Shown piece after piece: positions 32,693 through 43,235 of a DNA stretch of 64,000 bases. Location of the stretch: contig JAUCBJ010004188.1 in NCBI GenBank assembly GCA_032718475.1, positions 54,309-118,308 of the forward strand, in the 5' to 3' direction. Below the pieces are notes generated by a model that was given only the letters and a program-made list of their open reading frames with translations, was not told where the DNA came from and did not search any database. The translations under genes and the position numbers were made by a program. Each line of letters starts with the position of its first letter. Position 1 is the first letter of the stretch. This stretch comes from Nemertoderma westbladi. Its lineage: Eukaryota > Xenacoelomorpha > Nemertodermatida > Nemertodermatidae.

Positions 32693-34066
32693 CTACTGTA
32701 AACATACTTTAGCAGTAACATTCACCTATAAATGCACAAATTCCACACAACTGTCACCAATTGTACACATACAGACCTTTTGTCCGTTAGTCAGTGCCTT
32801 CCAGAATGTCACGTTATTACTGTGTATCCTTGGATACTAACAGTGTGCTATGTATTCTCTATGCTATGCAATGGGACAAGCTTTCTATTGTTCTTTTAAC
32901 TGGCTTCTAATTCTAGCGTGGGTGTTGCTATGGTGACATTATGGAATGCTAGCGGTAGAATTAGGGTAATTCTCATGCATACAGATCTGGGATGCTATTT
33001 AATAGTAATTCTTTAATTGTCAATATCCTCTTTATGCATGATTTTATTAATTTTATCGGCTATTGACTATATGTTGGAGATTCTCGCACTCTAATACACT
33101 CAATAGGATGAATCTCCGCTCCCATGATCTATTAATTAATGGAATTTTGGGAATGTTATAAATTGCACAAAATGACAATTTATGAAATTCATTTAAATAT
33201 GAATTTAAATTTATTCCCGTGAATTTTATTATTTGATGTTAAAATTGACACAATTTTTTATTCCAGAGCATGTCTGGGGACTGAGGATCCCTAATTCTAT
33301 AAAATTGTCTTTTAAGAGTATCGGTAAGTGCTTCGATATCTTAATTGACTAGAAATTTTAAAGGATCTGAATTTTACAGATTTTAATAAATATTAAATTA
33401 ATATTTAAGATGGGCACCGATTTATTCCAGAACTTGTCTGGGGACGTTAACCACTGATTCTAGAATTTGTCTTTCAAGTATATCGGTGGGTGCCGCGATA
33501 TCTTAATCGACTAGAATTACAGATGGTCAAAAGGTTTAACAGATTTATTTGCGTTTTACGCTACTGTTATATGGACATCACGCTACTATATGTATTATTT
33601 AATATAAGGTAGAAGAGCAATATCGCACGAAGCAATGTCAGTGTGAAGAGGCAAGTCGTTTCCAAGGTCTACCCAGAGCTTGGTTTAGCCGAGACACGAG
33701 GATCTGAACTTTGCATTCCTAATACTCTGCCTACCAATAATACTTAAGTATAGTAGGAGCTTTATTGTACTTTAATAAGTACGGACATTTCATCTTACTG
33801 TAGTCACGTATTTATAATATGATACGGACAGTAAGGAAAGAGAAAAAATAATTATTTCTCGCCGTCGCACTAAATATATTATAAGTAATTACGTACGTAA
33901 TAAACACTAATATATTGCACTAATCTACTAAATAATCACAAAAATAACATTCTACTAAATAAAATTAAAGGAAATGATTATAATAAAATTACATAATAAT
34001 ACATACATAAATATAAAATAAAAACGAATATAAAATGATATAGTCACACGCCCACTCCATATGTTA
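32693..34066 (-). other. BEL-internal non-coding stretch with duplicated block
   Basis: No open frame of note. Two similar blocks of about 100 bp, 33262-33360 and 33425-33522, share TTCCAGA, TGTCTGGGGAC, TTGTCTTT, ATATCTTAAT and GACTAGAA. They form a tandem duplication with a period near 163 bp. This is where the integrase of a complete element would be expected. Confidence 0.6.
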
Positions 34067-37000
34067 TTACGTTATGGAGTCCCTAGATATTTGTCGGATT
34101 AGGGAAGTGGTCGTAGGAAGAGTATCTTGCCTTCCATAGTTTCCGGACAGTTTTCGGTCTCTTTCCAGTAAATATAAACGACTAGCTGGGCGATTGAGTT
34201 GTTGTGTTACTTTCTCCGCTCCCTTGGCCTGTCTAATCTCCGCCGTGGTAAGATGAGGAGGCCATTCTTCTTCTTCTTTACTTAAGAAGTCGGATCCACC
34301 TAACCAGCCTGGAGTATCTATCAGTTCTTGAGGAGTTGCTCCTCTGGAAGCGATGTCGGCTGGATTAATCGTCCCTAGGCAATGTCTCCATTGATCTACA
34401 TTGGAGTTAATAACGTCATTATCTGAGGAGTATGGTGTTCCCTCAGTTGGATCGTCCACATCACTGCTCTCCACTTCCCATTCCTTTACTTGGTATACCT
34501 GTTGTTGAGGTAATCTCTCTTTGAGAGTTCTACGGGAAGGGCCAGTGAAGTACCAACCTACTCTAGTTCTTACCGCATAGGTTTGTAGTGGCTGCGGTTG
34601 AGCAGGCCGTTTCTCCAATGTCTCGAGCGCCTCATGCGCGTTTTGGCCGATGAGTATTTGCACTCCAGGATAATCTGTCTGGAATCGAGGTATCTTAAGC
34701 TGTTGGATGCTCTCGTCCTCGTCCCAGTTATAAGGTTCTACTTGGGTAGTAGCAAAGTTCTTTATAGCCACCATTTTTACTGACCTTATACTTTGTTTTC
34801 CTAATTTATCCTGGGGGGTGGACAACGCACCTACATAGTAATCTGCCGTTATGGTAGATTTCCAAACCTGCATAATTCCGGACATATTCAACTTAGTTTG
34901 GAATTTGGGTTGTCCAGCAAAGATGTCTTCGGCTAGTTCTTGATCGATGAATGTTCCTGTGCTGCCGGAGTCAAGGAGGGCGTTCACTATGTAACTTTTG
35001 GTAGGACCTTGAACTCTTACCTGCACTACAGGAAATTCTCTGATTCCTACGTTGGAAGTTGGAGGTTTCCAAGATGGTTGTCTGTCAAAGGTAGTTGGGG
35101 GGAACTCATTGTCGGTGTCCTTTTCGTAAGTAAGTGCTCGATACACCGCGGTATTGATTAGGTAACAGGATTCGTTGGCGTCGGAGAATTCGTCAGTATA
35201 GAATCCTTCCATCTCAGACTCTTGATCAGCGTCATTTACATCACTGAATTGGACATGTAGTTCGGGCTCACTTACCTGACTCGGGTTGTTTCGTTCGAAT
35301 TCACTGTGTAACAAGATGTGATGTTTCGCACCGCACTTTGCACACCTTACGTCGGAGTAACAGGTTCGCCGTTGGTGTCCTTGTCTGAGGCAATTATAGC
35401 ATAACCGCTTATCCCACATGACTGCACGTCTGTCTACAAGGGATTTCTTTAGAAATTCAGCACACGCACTCAAACGGTGGGGCCCGTCGCACTGTGCACA
35501 GTTTGGTTTGATGTTACTCACTTTACCTTGGGTAACTTGATGCACTCTCATTCTTTCTTCGGGCTTTCTTCCGTGAATTCTCTTAGGAGACGTAGGAGGA
35601 GTTGTTGTTACCTGTTCTCTCCTGTCACTGGTTCGAGACTTATATTTACTTACGTCTTTATAGGTCTTGTTGTCATAGTAAGACTTTGCTGTGTCTTTCC
35701 CGCTGTCCTCTTCTTGAGAAGCTTGGCTTTCGCCGTCTTCAGTATAACACACTGGTATTATCCTTCTCCTAGAAACGGGTTTCTCACTTACCTTATTTTC
35801 CGATGTTTTCTCTCTGGACTGCTTTATGAGTTGTAATTTTACTTCACTATCTAAGAAGGACATGAGATCAGCCATGGTAGGGCTTCGTCGTTGCTGCTCA
35901 TTCATATACAACACTTTCTTGTCCCAGCTTGTACATACTCCACCCTTTGGCAAAGTAGAGACTACGGCTCCAATAACCATGGAACTCTGATATTCATGAG
36001 ACTTACCTAACCAGTCCAATTGTCTACAGATCTCCTGAATCTCATCGGAAAACTCTATAATCCCGCTACTAAGGAAGTTTCGGGGGGCTACTAATTTTGC
36101 ATACAAATACTTAGCTATGTTATCCTTGTTACCATACCTGATGTTTAATGTATCCCAAACTTGTCTTAATCCTTCTGGATGTCCAATAAACTTTAACGCC
36201 ATTAACTTGGGAGGTCCTTCCAAACACTTGATGAGGAACCTAAGTTTCTCTCCGTTAGATAGTACAGAGTTCTGTATGCTGTCTTTGTAATATTCATTGA
36301 AAGGTAACCATTTCATCTCATCCCCATTGAATTTGACGATCTCTCCCACTTTGACCGCTTGGCGGGCTTCTGTTCTAGCCATCTGACGCGTAAAGCTTTC
36401 TTGGGCCATCGTGTTATTTAATATCGAATTATCGGTATATAAATTTCTCGGATCATTATCAGGTCTATAGGTAATATCATTAACAACAGGTTTATAATCA
36501 CCCTTAGTAGGGTTTGCTATAGGAGTTTCTACTTCACTAGCAGTATAGATGCGTGTAGGCTCCACACCTTGCGCATGTAATACTTCAGACCTAACAGGTT
36601 GACACGATGTTACAGGGGGTATTGGTATACCCTTTTGTATATTGACTAATTTGTCGCGTTCCAGCGCGATACTTTGCTGCACTTCTTGCAATTCTGCCCT
36701 ACCTTCCCTTACTGTTCCCTTAAGTTGGTAGACAGTCTCCTGCATCTGTCCGAGCAGGAGATTCATCCCCCGCCGTCCCTCCTCTACCCACTCGACCGCC
36801 GAAGCAGGAGTCGCCAACATTGTAGCGGGCTGACGTGGGACGACGGGAGACAAATCTTTGATTTCTCTCTCAGCTTCCAGGACAGGGATATTCTCATGGA
36901 CTGTTCTACCGGGTACAGGCAGTGTAGTACTGTGTAGAGGGAATTTAGAGTTAAGCTCTGGAAGTACAGGGGTCTCTAGCACAGAAGTGGCTTTGGGAAC

Positions 37001-38227
37001 GACAGGCCTAATTATTTCAGGCTCATCAACTATGGTAGGGAGTCCTTTGACCTGAATAATTTGTTCTGTGGGTTCTGTACTACCTAAGTCTGTGCTAGCT
37101 AGTTGTCTTCTAACCGCTGGGGGCAAATCAGGCAATTTGTGACGGTGAGATGTTTTTCTACGCCTGCTTAGACGAGATCTATTTCCTCCGCCTTCAGGAT
37201 CGGTGGTCTCGCCTTCCTCCGATGATGTGTATCCTTGGCGCTTGGGAGTAGATCGACTCCTCATCTGCATTTGACTAGCAGTTAACTGTTTATTTATGCA
37301 GTCTTGCGTCTCTTGAAGATTTTCCAACTCCAGTTGTGTGGTCTCCTCAGACGCTCTCCGTTCTGCTTCTGCCACCGCTGCTTTTCTTTTTGCTTCTGCC
37401 TCTGCCGCCGTTGCTTTTCTTTTTGCTTCTGCCTCTGCCGCCGTTGCTTTTCTTTTTGCTTCTGCTTCTGCCGCCGCTGCCTTTCTTTCTGCTTCTGCTT
37501 CTGCCACCGTTACTGCTGCTGCCTTTCGGTCCTCTATCTGTTTTTTCTTTATTTGTTCTTCTTGGACTCTAACGAGGCGGAGTCGTTCATCAAATTTAGC
37601 TTGGTTCGCAGCTAACATTTCCGCATCGATTGCGTCCAACACAAGCTTGGTTCCTTCACTATTAGGGCGAAGTCCAGACAGTCGTCTCCTCAACTCTTCG
37701 TCTCCTATGAATCGCTGATAGTCTGACAGATAGATGTCAATGGCGTCTCTAGTTCGCGGCTTCTCTGCTGCTGTTAATTCGCTTTCCACTTGGCTTTCCA
37801 CCTCGCTTTCCACTTGAGAAGAAGTGGCGTCGGTCGATTCTTCATAGGTTGGCCGCTCATCATAAACCGTATCCGCCATCTTCGCTCCGCGTTCGGGCGT
37901 CCGCTCAACAGTATCCGAACTACTGGAGCTATCAGGCCGCTGAGAACTAGGTTCTTGGCTAGGAGGTTGCTGCTGTTTTATAGCTTCTTCTTGATCCCGC
38001 TTGACTTGGGCCCGAGTACCTATGGCAGACCAACGGCGCTTCACTAACTTCGCAAATTGCGAAATCTTTTCTACCAACCTAGGTTCTGACACAACCACTG
38101 CAGGGGTTGCCCTTCTTACAGTATGAGGGGTTTCAGACCTCGGTCTGGGATTCTCTACACTTTGATCTGAGAAACAGGCTGTTGTTTCTAGGAGACTATC
38201 TGACAGAGTTTGCCTTGTGTCAGCCAT
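34067..38227 (-). CDS. BEL/Pao Gag-protease fused to an RNase H tail (RT deleted)
   Basis: A 1386-residue uninterrupted frame. Residues about 200-315 form a coiled coil containing near-identical AEAEAKRKA repeats (about 239-282). Residues about 615-765 resemble the capsid-like region of Pao Gag proteins. Three zinc-binding motifs follow at about 906-972: CX2CX3HX4C, CX2CX4HX4C and CX2CX4HX3H. The aspartic protease motif LLDSGSTGTFID lies near residue 1084. About 190 residues later the frame passes directly into a segment (about 1277-1309) with NPADIASRG and PGWLGG, typical of the end of the Pao RNase H region. The RT core is therefore deleted in frame, and no integrase follows. The start is the first ATG, after a long leader. 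The product could still assemble particles and process itself, but cannot copy or integrate. Confidence 0.9.
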   Translation of the reverse strand: MADTRQTLSDSLLETTACFSDQSVENPRPRSETPHTVRRATPAVVVSEPRLVEKISQFAKLVKRRWSAIGTRAQVKRDQEEAIKQQQPPSQEPSSQRPDSSSSSDTVERTPERGAKMADTVYDERPTYEESTDATSSQVESEVESQVESELTAAEKPRTRDAIDIYLSDYQRFIGDEELRRRLSGLRPNSEGTKLVLDAIDAEMLAANQAKFDERLRLVRVQEEQIKKKQIEDRKAAAVTVAEAEAERKAAAAEAEAKRKATAAEAEAKRKATAAEAEAKRKAAVAEAERRASEETTQLELENLQETQDCINKQLTASQMQMRSRSTPKRQGYTSSEEGETTDPEGGGNRSRLSRRRKTSHRHKLPDLPPAVRRQLASTDLGSTEPTEQIIQVKGLPTIVDEPEIIRPVVPKATSVLETPVLPELNSKFPLHSTTLPVPGRTVHENIPVLEAEREIKDLSPVVPRQPATMLATPASAVEWVEEGRRGMNLLLGQMQETVYQLKGTVREGRAELQEVQQSIALERDKLVNIQKGIPIPPVTSCQPVRSEVLHAQGVEPTRIYTASEVETPIANPTKGDYKPVVNDITYRPDNDPRNLYTDNSILNNTMAQESFTRQMARTEARQAVKVGEIVKFNGDEMKWLPFNEYYKDSIQNSVLSNGEKLRFLIKCLEGPPKLMALKFIGHPEGLRQVWDTLNIRYGNKDNIAKYLYAKLVAPRNFLSSGIIEFSDEIQEICRQLDWLGKSHEYQSSMVIGAVVSTLPKGGVCTSWDKKVLYMNEQQRRSPTMADLMSFLDSEVKLQLIKQSREKTSENKVSEKPVSRRRIIPVCYTEDGESQASQEEDSGKDTAKSYYDNKTYKDVSKYKSRTSDRREQVTTTPPTSPKRIHGRKPEERMRVHQVTQGKVSNIKPNCAQCDGPHRLSACAEFLKKSLVDRRAVMWDKRLCYNCLRQGHQRRTCYSDVRCAKCGAKHHILLHSEFERNNPSQVSEPELHVQFSDVNDADQESEMEGFYTDEFSDANESCYLINTAVYRALTYEKDTDNEFPPTTFDRQPSWKPPTSNVGIREFPVVQVRVQGPTKSYIVNALLDSGSTGTFIDQELAEDIFAGQPKFQTKLNMSGIMQVWKSTITADYYVGALSTPQDKLGKQSIRSVKMVAIKNFATTQVEPYNWDEDESIQQLKIPRFQTDYPGVQILIGQNAHEALETLEKRPAQPQPLQTYAVRTRVGWYFTGPSRRTLKERLPQQQVYQVKEWEVESSDVDDPTEGTPYSSDNDVINSNVDQWRHCLGTINPADIASRGATPQELIDTPGWLGGSDFLSKEEEEWPPHLTTAEIRQAKGAEKVTQQLNRPASRLYLLERDRKLSGNYGRQDTLPTTTSLIRQISRDSIT

Positions 38228-38359
38228 GTTTGATTGTACAGTTGAATGCCTACTGCTATATTACAGTTAAAGCAAGTCTAGTAATTTAGTATCACTGTTA
38301 GCCTAATAATTAATTACCGATACTGCTACTCAGTGTAGCGTGATATATATATAATATAT

Positions 38360-38610
38360 TAGAATACCGGTATGCTTATAGTATATATATAAGTATTATT
38401 ACAGACTAGATTTGTCACAGAGTACCGGTATATAAATTTAGCACAAATATATATAAATATATAATAGGCCTATCGTGAATACCGGTATACAGCTTACACT
38501 TATAGTATATATAAGTATAATTATGAACTAGAATTAATTACAGAATACCGGTATGATTTCAACCCAAATTTATAGAAATAAATATAATAAGCCTATGGTA
38601 AATACCGGTA
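38360..38610. repeat. 113-bp tandem unit with ATACCGGTAT palindromes
   Basis: GAATACCGGTAT recurs at about 38363, 38477 and 38544, alternating with CTTATAGTATATATAAGTAT-type inverted repeats and TAGGCCTA-like motifs. Confidence 0.7.
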
Positions 38611-39552
38611 TGACAATTATTTTAGAATAATTGAATTTCTGAATATTTTAGAGTTACTTGGTTACTTCAACTTACTTTATTACCGTTATTTAAGCAGTAG
38701 TCCAACCGATATTAAGACCTAGTTTGTTGTATGGCAGGCCTACTATTTATAAATCGTTTGAGTTGATTTATAATATTTATATACCCGTTTAAAAGGGGTT
38801 TTGTCAATATTTGAAATAAATGTTATTATTTCTGGGGGGAGTCACTACACAGAAGCTGTGCGCTCTCAGTGAAGTGCTATTTATTGGACACTAAAACAGA
38901 TAATTCTAATTTACCTAAGTTACTTAATACTACAAATTACGTACGATACGGGTGAGATTAATTCTCTAATTAAACACAACAAAATATTACGTACGAAATT
39001 TTTAGGGTAATTTTACAGGAAGTCTACAAACCAGCCTAACAAAGGGTTAGAATTCTGGTTATTACAACGGACAGGGTACTACGGTATTTGAAAATAATAA
39101 GTAGTAGTAAATACACTGCGTTGTCCAGATAGGAAAATACCACCGCCAGACGACCTATAGCCGTATCGCTATAGGTACTACGTTATGTATCATGGAGTGT
39201 CCCTACCTAGAAGTTAATTACCGCGGTCTACCAGAACCAACGTGCCTATTAACCACTTTACAACACAAATATACTGCCTACACACTAATTACCTTCGGAA
39301 AGTACTGTACACTTAAACCCTAAATTAGGTACAAGTACTGGTACAACAAATAATCAGTAGTTAAAAATACTTGAACAGCTAAAAGAACCACGGCATCTGC
39401 TGGAGTGACCGGTGCACAAAATCACCAGTCTTTACCTACGCCAAGCAGCCCGTGTAGTACCGGGGTTAATTTAACTATAATGGTATATATAACAAGCACA
39501 ATTACTGTAGGAATAAACTTAGGGATATGAATGTTGCGAATAATCGCATAAA

Positions 39553-40140
39553 CTCTGAATAATAAATATTACGCTACCCGTACAGAATACTCAAACAAAT
39601 ACAAACCAAACACTGGCAGACTACCATCAAGCCTAAATAAACTACAGTATGTGCAGATTCCAAAATGGTTAGTTAGTATGCGTTCTAACACGGTAGTACG
39701 ACTTATTCTTTAGGAGGGGATTGACCTTACAGCCCTGGCTGCCCCAACTTACTAACTGGCACTTTATCAGACAAACTCTACACACGCAGCAATCTCTTCA
39801 GACCTAATAATAGCTAGACAACAATCCAGCCTACAAAATATCTGAGTAATAACTATTACGGTACCTGAACAGACCACACAAACAAACACAGGCCAAAACG
39901 CTGGCAGAATACTGTCAAGCCTAAATAAACTACAGTATGTGCAGATTCCAAAATGGTTAGTTAGTATGCGTTCTAACACGGTAGTACGACTTATTCTTTA
40001 AGAGGGGATTGACCTTACAGCTATGGCTGCCCCAACTTACTAACTGGCACTTTATCAGACAAACTCTACACACGCCGCAATTCCTCCAAACCCAACAACA
40101 ATCCGACAACAGTCCGGCCTACAGTTATCTGAACAATCTG
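39553..40140. repeat. 288-bp tandem duplication in the BEL leader
   Basis: ACAGTATGTGCAGATTCC occurs at 39644 and again at 39932, an offset of 288. Similarity extends from about 39553/39841 to the end of the second copy. The central 150 bp is nearly identical; the edges are more diverged. Confidence 0.85.
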
Positions 40141-40315
40141 AGCAGGATTACACGCCTTCTGCTCAATATTTACTTACTAGGAAATAAAACTGACAGAAAT
40201 AAGTAAACTATACAAAAGAATGAGGGGTGATCAATCCCTATTCCCCTGGCAGCCTACAATATACTATAGATCACAATCGAAATAATACTAATATACTTGT
40301 ACTGGAAGTACCGGT

Positions 40316-40550
40316 TAGGACAGTTGGGCCTACAGACCTACAGCAGTACCGGTTCAGGCAGTTAGGCCTACAGACCTACAGCAGTACCGATTCTGTCAGT
40401 TGGGCCTACGGACCTACAGCAGTACCGGTTCAAGCAGTTGGGCCTACGGACCTACAGCAGTACCGATTCTGGCAGTTGGGCCTACGGACCTACAGCAGTA
40501 CCGATTCTGGCAGTTGGGCCTACGGACCTACAGCAGTACCGGTTCAGGTT
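40316..40550. repeat. 38-bp tandem repeat in the BEL leader
   Basis: About six units built on TTGGGCCTACGGACCTACAG followed by CAGTACCGGTTC or CAGTACCGATTC. Each unit contains a GTAGGTCC-type inverted repeat. Confidence 0.9.
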
Positions 40551-40610
40551 TACCGGTCGACCGGTACTTTCAACTTTATTGCTTACTGCAATAAAGACAA
40601 TAACTGTTAT

Positions 40611-41794
40611 TGTACGCGCTTTTGAAGACCTTTAGCAGTTTAACCTGCCAAAATTTATATGTCTTTTGGTTTATAAATAGACTTTAGAAATTGACAAATA
40701 TTTAATACCAATAAACACAACATTAGCAGAAGCCAGCCTAGTGCGCGTCCATTCACCTGCTGGATATACCCGGGAGACTGGATTCTGAGGGCTTAGATTA
40801 TTATTGCAGTGTAAGCTTACTGTATTATTCGATTGATCGTTAATAAATAATTTCTGACCAATATTATTCACTTTCGGGAAATATTAACAGTTCCTTTAGG
40901 ACGTGGCGCTCTATCTAGGTAAACAGAGCTATGACTTATACTAAACACAACGGTAAGTCGGTAAGGCTTATGATTCACGTATGAGGCGCATTCTTTAGGA
41001 AATGCTTAGTTATCAGCCACAATCATGCACACTACCGGTAACACACAATACTGCACACTAATTTGCCGACCGTCAATGAATTTTATCATATATAAAGAGA
41101 ACAGCAATTGACTCATGTAGTGCTTATCAAATAGCATTAAATTAACTACAAACCACAATAATATAAGTCGCAATCGCTATATGTAACCTGTCTCTCTAAC
41201 CTGTAGTGTATCAAGAAAATTGGGAAATTTGGGTTCTTTATATATGTTCTCCAAATAATGTTCAACCAACTGATACAAAATATGACAACAGTAAAAAGCA
41301 TTAAGACGGTAGGTTAAGATATTATATGACAAGTGATTGTTATGATATGGACCGATAACAGTTATACGCTCTATAATCTTAAGCCTACTAATGTTTCTTC
41401 TAAAGTCTGAAACGAATTGACTCTAGAGCCGGTGTTCCTGGCCTAGATAGAAACAACACAACAGTATCAAGAAAAACAGTAAGACTGAACACTCCTAGCA
41501 CGATCTGCCAAATATCTCCACATCGACAGAAAAAATCGCTCTGATTGGCTGTTAAGCTAAACAAAGAACCATGTGTCCAATGGCCGTTTCCATGTCAGCA
41601 ACCAGCTGTTAGATGTCGTAGTCTGAATCATCAAGGCTAAGCTGTGCCAGGGTATTTGACGCATTTGCGGGTTTTTTGCCTTACCATGTCCGCCAAAGCA
41701 CACATATAGAAGAATGACTTTTATGTCCGTTAAAACACCTATAACGGTACCTTGCGGGCGAGGGGGACTGAGTATATCCGCAAAAGCTTTTACA
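40611..41794 (-). repeat. 5' LTR of BEL element
   Basis: Same length as 29729-30912 and identical at all but four positions. As the upstream LTR for the minus-strand Gag frame it should carry the promoter. A TATA-like TATATAAAG lies at 41089-41097 on the + strand, but I find no clear promoter element on the coding strand. Confidence 0.97.
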
Positions 41795-41799
41795 ATTGT
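41795..41799 (+). other. Target-site duplication (right), BEL element
   Basis: ATTGT, identical to 29724-29728. Confidence 0.95.
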
Positions 41800-42007
41800 G
41801 TGGTTGAGATCTGCTATAAATATAATAAATACGGATGGGGCTGAGACAATCTCCTTGGAAAACTCCGTGCAGTTGCTAATGTTTTTCGATAATTGAAGAC
41901 AGTCAAATATTCTTATTGTGTTACTATATAGTTAATTATCAATATCGTTATTAATAAATATATTTCACCATCATAGTCCTGAAAAAAAAATTGTGTAGCT
42001 ATTCATA

Positions 42008-42245
42008 CTTAAACAAAATGTTCCAGAACAAAGTGTATTTATTTAATAGAATAAATGGCCTTCAGCGAACAATAATTCTTACAATCTTTGAACGCCTATA
42101 TCTCAGCTGTTTCTCAACGAAATTCAGGCATTGTTACATATTTCGAATCCTTGCAACTACGAATTACTACGCAATTACGACTAAAGTGAAGACTAGGAAT
42201 GATACGGATGATGCGATTTTGCAAAAGTCACTTTTTTAAAACTCT
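42008..42245. repeat. Right arm of the hairpin element split by the BEL insertion
   Basis: Inverted match to 29404-29690, including CAATCTTTGAACGCCTATAT at 42091. See the left arm entry. An 82-codon + strand open frame across it is not a gene. Confidence 0.75.
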
Positions 42246-42663
42246 TATAAAATCTCAAAAAGTCGTAATTATGTTACACATAATTAAAGAACAATGAAAA
42301 ATGAATGAATGAAAAAAACTATAAATAATTAACGATATTTATTTATAACTTGTTTATACGTAAATTAGTTTAATTAAATTAAAGAACTAAGAGGAAGCAA
42401 TATAGGCCTACTGATAAGAATGTCATTAATTTCTTAAGAACAGTAAGAACTGTAAATCTACTGTTACTATTTGATTGTTTACTCACTTACATACATACTC
42501 TACCTACATACAGTACTACTCTACTGTATGTTAAAGAAATGTATCTGTAAAATAATCTATTTGTAGCGAATCAGCTCAATATGTAATAAATATAAGATGA
42601 CGATGAACACAGTGTGATAAAATAAAGATTTTGAAAACTGAGCAATAGTATGCGGTAGGCCTA

Positions 42664-43235
42664 TAAAGGGATTCATTTAAATTAATGAGGTTAATTATGG
42701 GTTGAAATTAATGGGGATTAATTTAAACCTACTGTAGGTTTAAATGAATGGGGATTCATTTAAACCTACTGTAGGTTTAAATGAATGGGGATTCATTTAA
42801 ACCTAGGTTGAAATGAATGGGGGTTCATTAAACCTACTGTAGGTTGAAATGAATGGGGATACATTTAAACCTAGGTTGAAATGAATGGGGGTTCATTAAA
42901 CCTAGGTTGAAATGAATGGGGGTTCATTAAACCTACTGTAGGTTGAAATGAATGGGGATTCATTTAAACCTACTGTAGGTTTAAATGAATGGGGGTTCAT
43001 TAAACCTACTGTAGGTTGAAATGAATGGGGATTCATTTAAACCTACTGTAGGTTGAAATGAATGGGGATTCATTTAAACCTAGGTTGAAATTAATGGGGA
43101 TTCATTTAAACCTAGGTTGAAATGAATGGGGATTCATTAAAGCTAGGTTGAAATGAATCATTCATTTAAACCTAAGTTGAAATTAATGGGGATTCATTTA
43201 AACCTGCTGTAGGTTTAAATGAGTTTGGAGTCATT
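42664..43235. repeat. Tandem array of palindromic units
   Basis: About 15 units of roughly 25-37 bp. The fullest version reads ATTCATTTAAACCTAC, one central base, then the reverse complement GTAGGTTTAAATGAAT, followed by GGGG. Shorter units lack CTACTGTAGG and read CCTAGGTT at the centre. Each monomer is a near-perfect palindrome, so the whole array can extrude as serial cruciforms. Confidence 0.92.

Larger units (their letters stand above)
38228..40610 (-). other. BEL leader with tandem-repeat blocks
   Basis: The 2.4-kb untranslated leader between the 5' LTR and the Gag ATG, with three internal tandem structures. Block one: two to three copies of a unit near 113 bp rich in ATACCGGTAT (about 38360-38610). 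Block two: two copies of a 288-bp unit (about 39553-39840 and 39841-40128). Block three: about six copies of a 38-bp unit (about 40316-40550). The sequence next to the LTR (minus-strand reading ATAACAGTTATTGTC) is not a recognisable TGG-type primer-binding site. Confidence 0.75.
29729..41794 (-). mobile_element. BEL/Pao LTR retrotransposon, lacking RT and integrase
   Basis: A 12,066-bp element coding on the minus strand, bounded by 1184-bp direct repeats (TG...CA) and a perfect 5-bp target duplication. Internal order in the sense of transcription: 5' LTR, a 2.4-kb leader with three tandem-repeat blocks, a 1386-codon Gag-protease frame, about 1.4 kb of AT-rich DNA, a run of same-frame Cys/His-rich open frames, and the 3' LTR. 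Reverse transcriptase, most of RNase H and all of integrase are missing. The LTRs differ at only four positions (30441, 30446, 30739 and 30776 in the 3' copy), so insertion was recent and must have used enzymes supplied in trans. Confidence 0.93.

Noticed and set aside
37304-37718. Plus-strand open frames of 78-126 codons opposite the BEL Gag frame
   Set aside because: Antisense shadows of the Ala/Glu/Lys repeat that encodes the Gag coiled coil.
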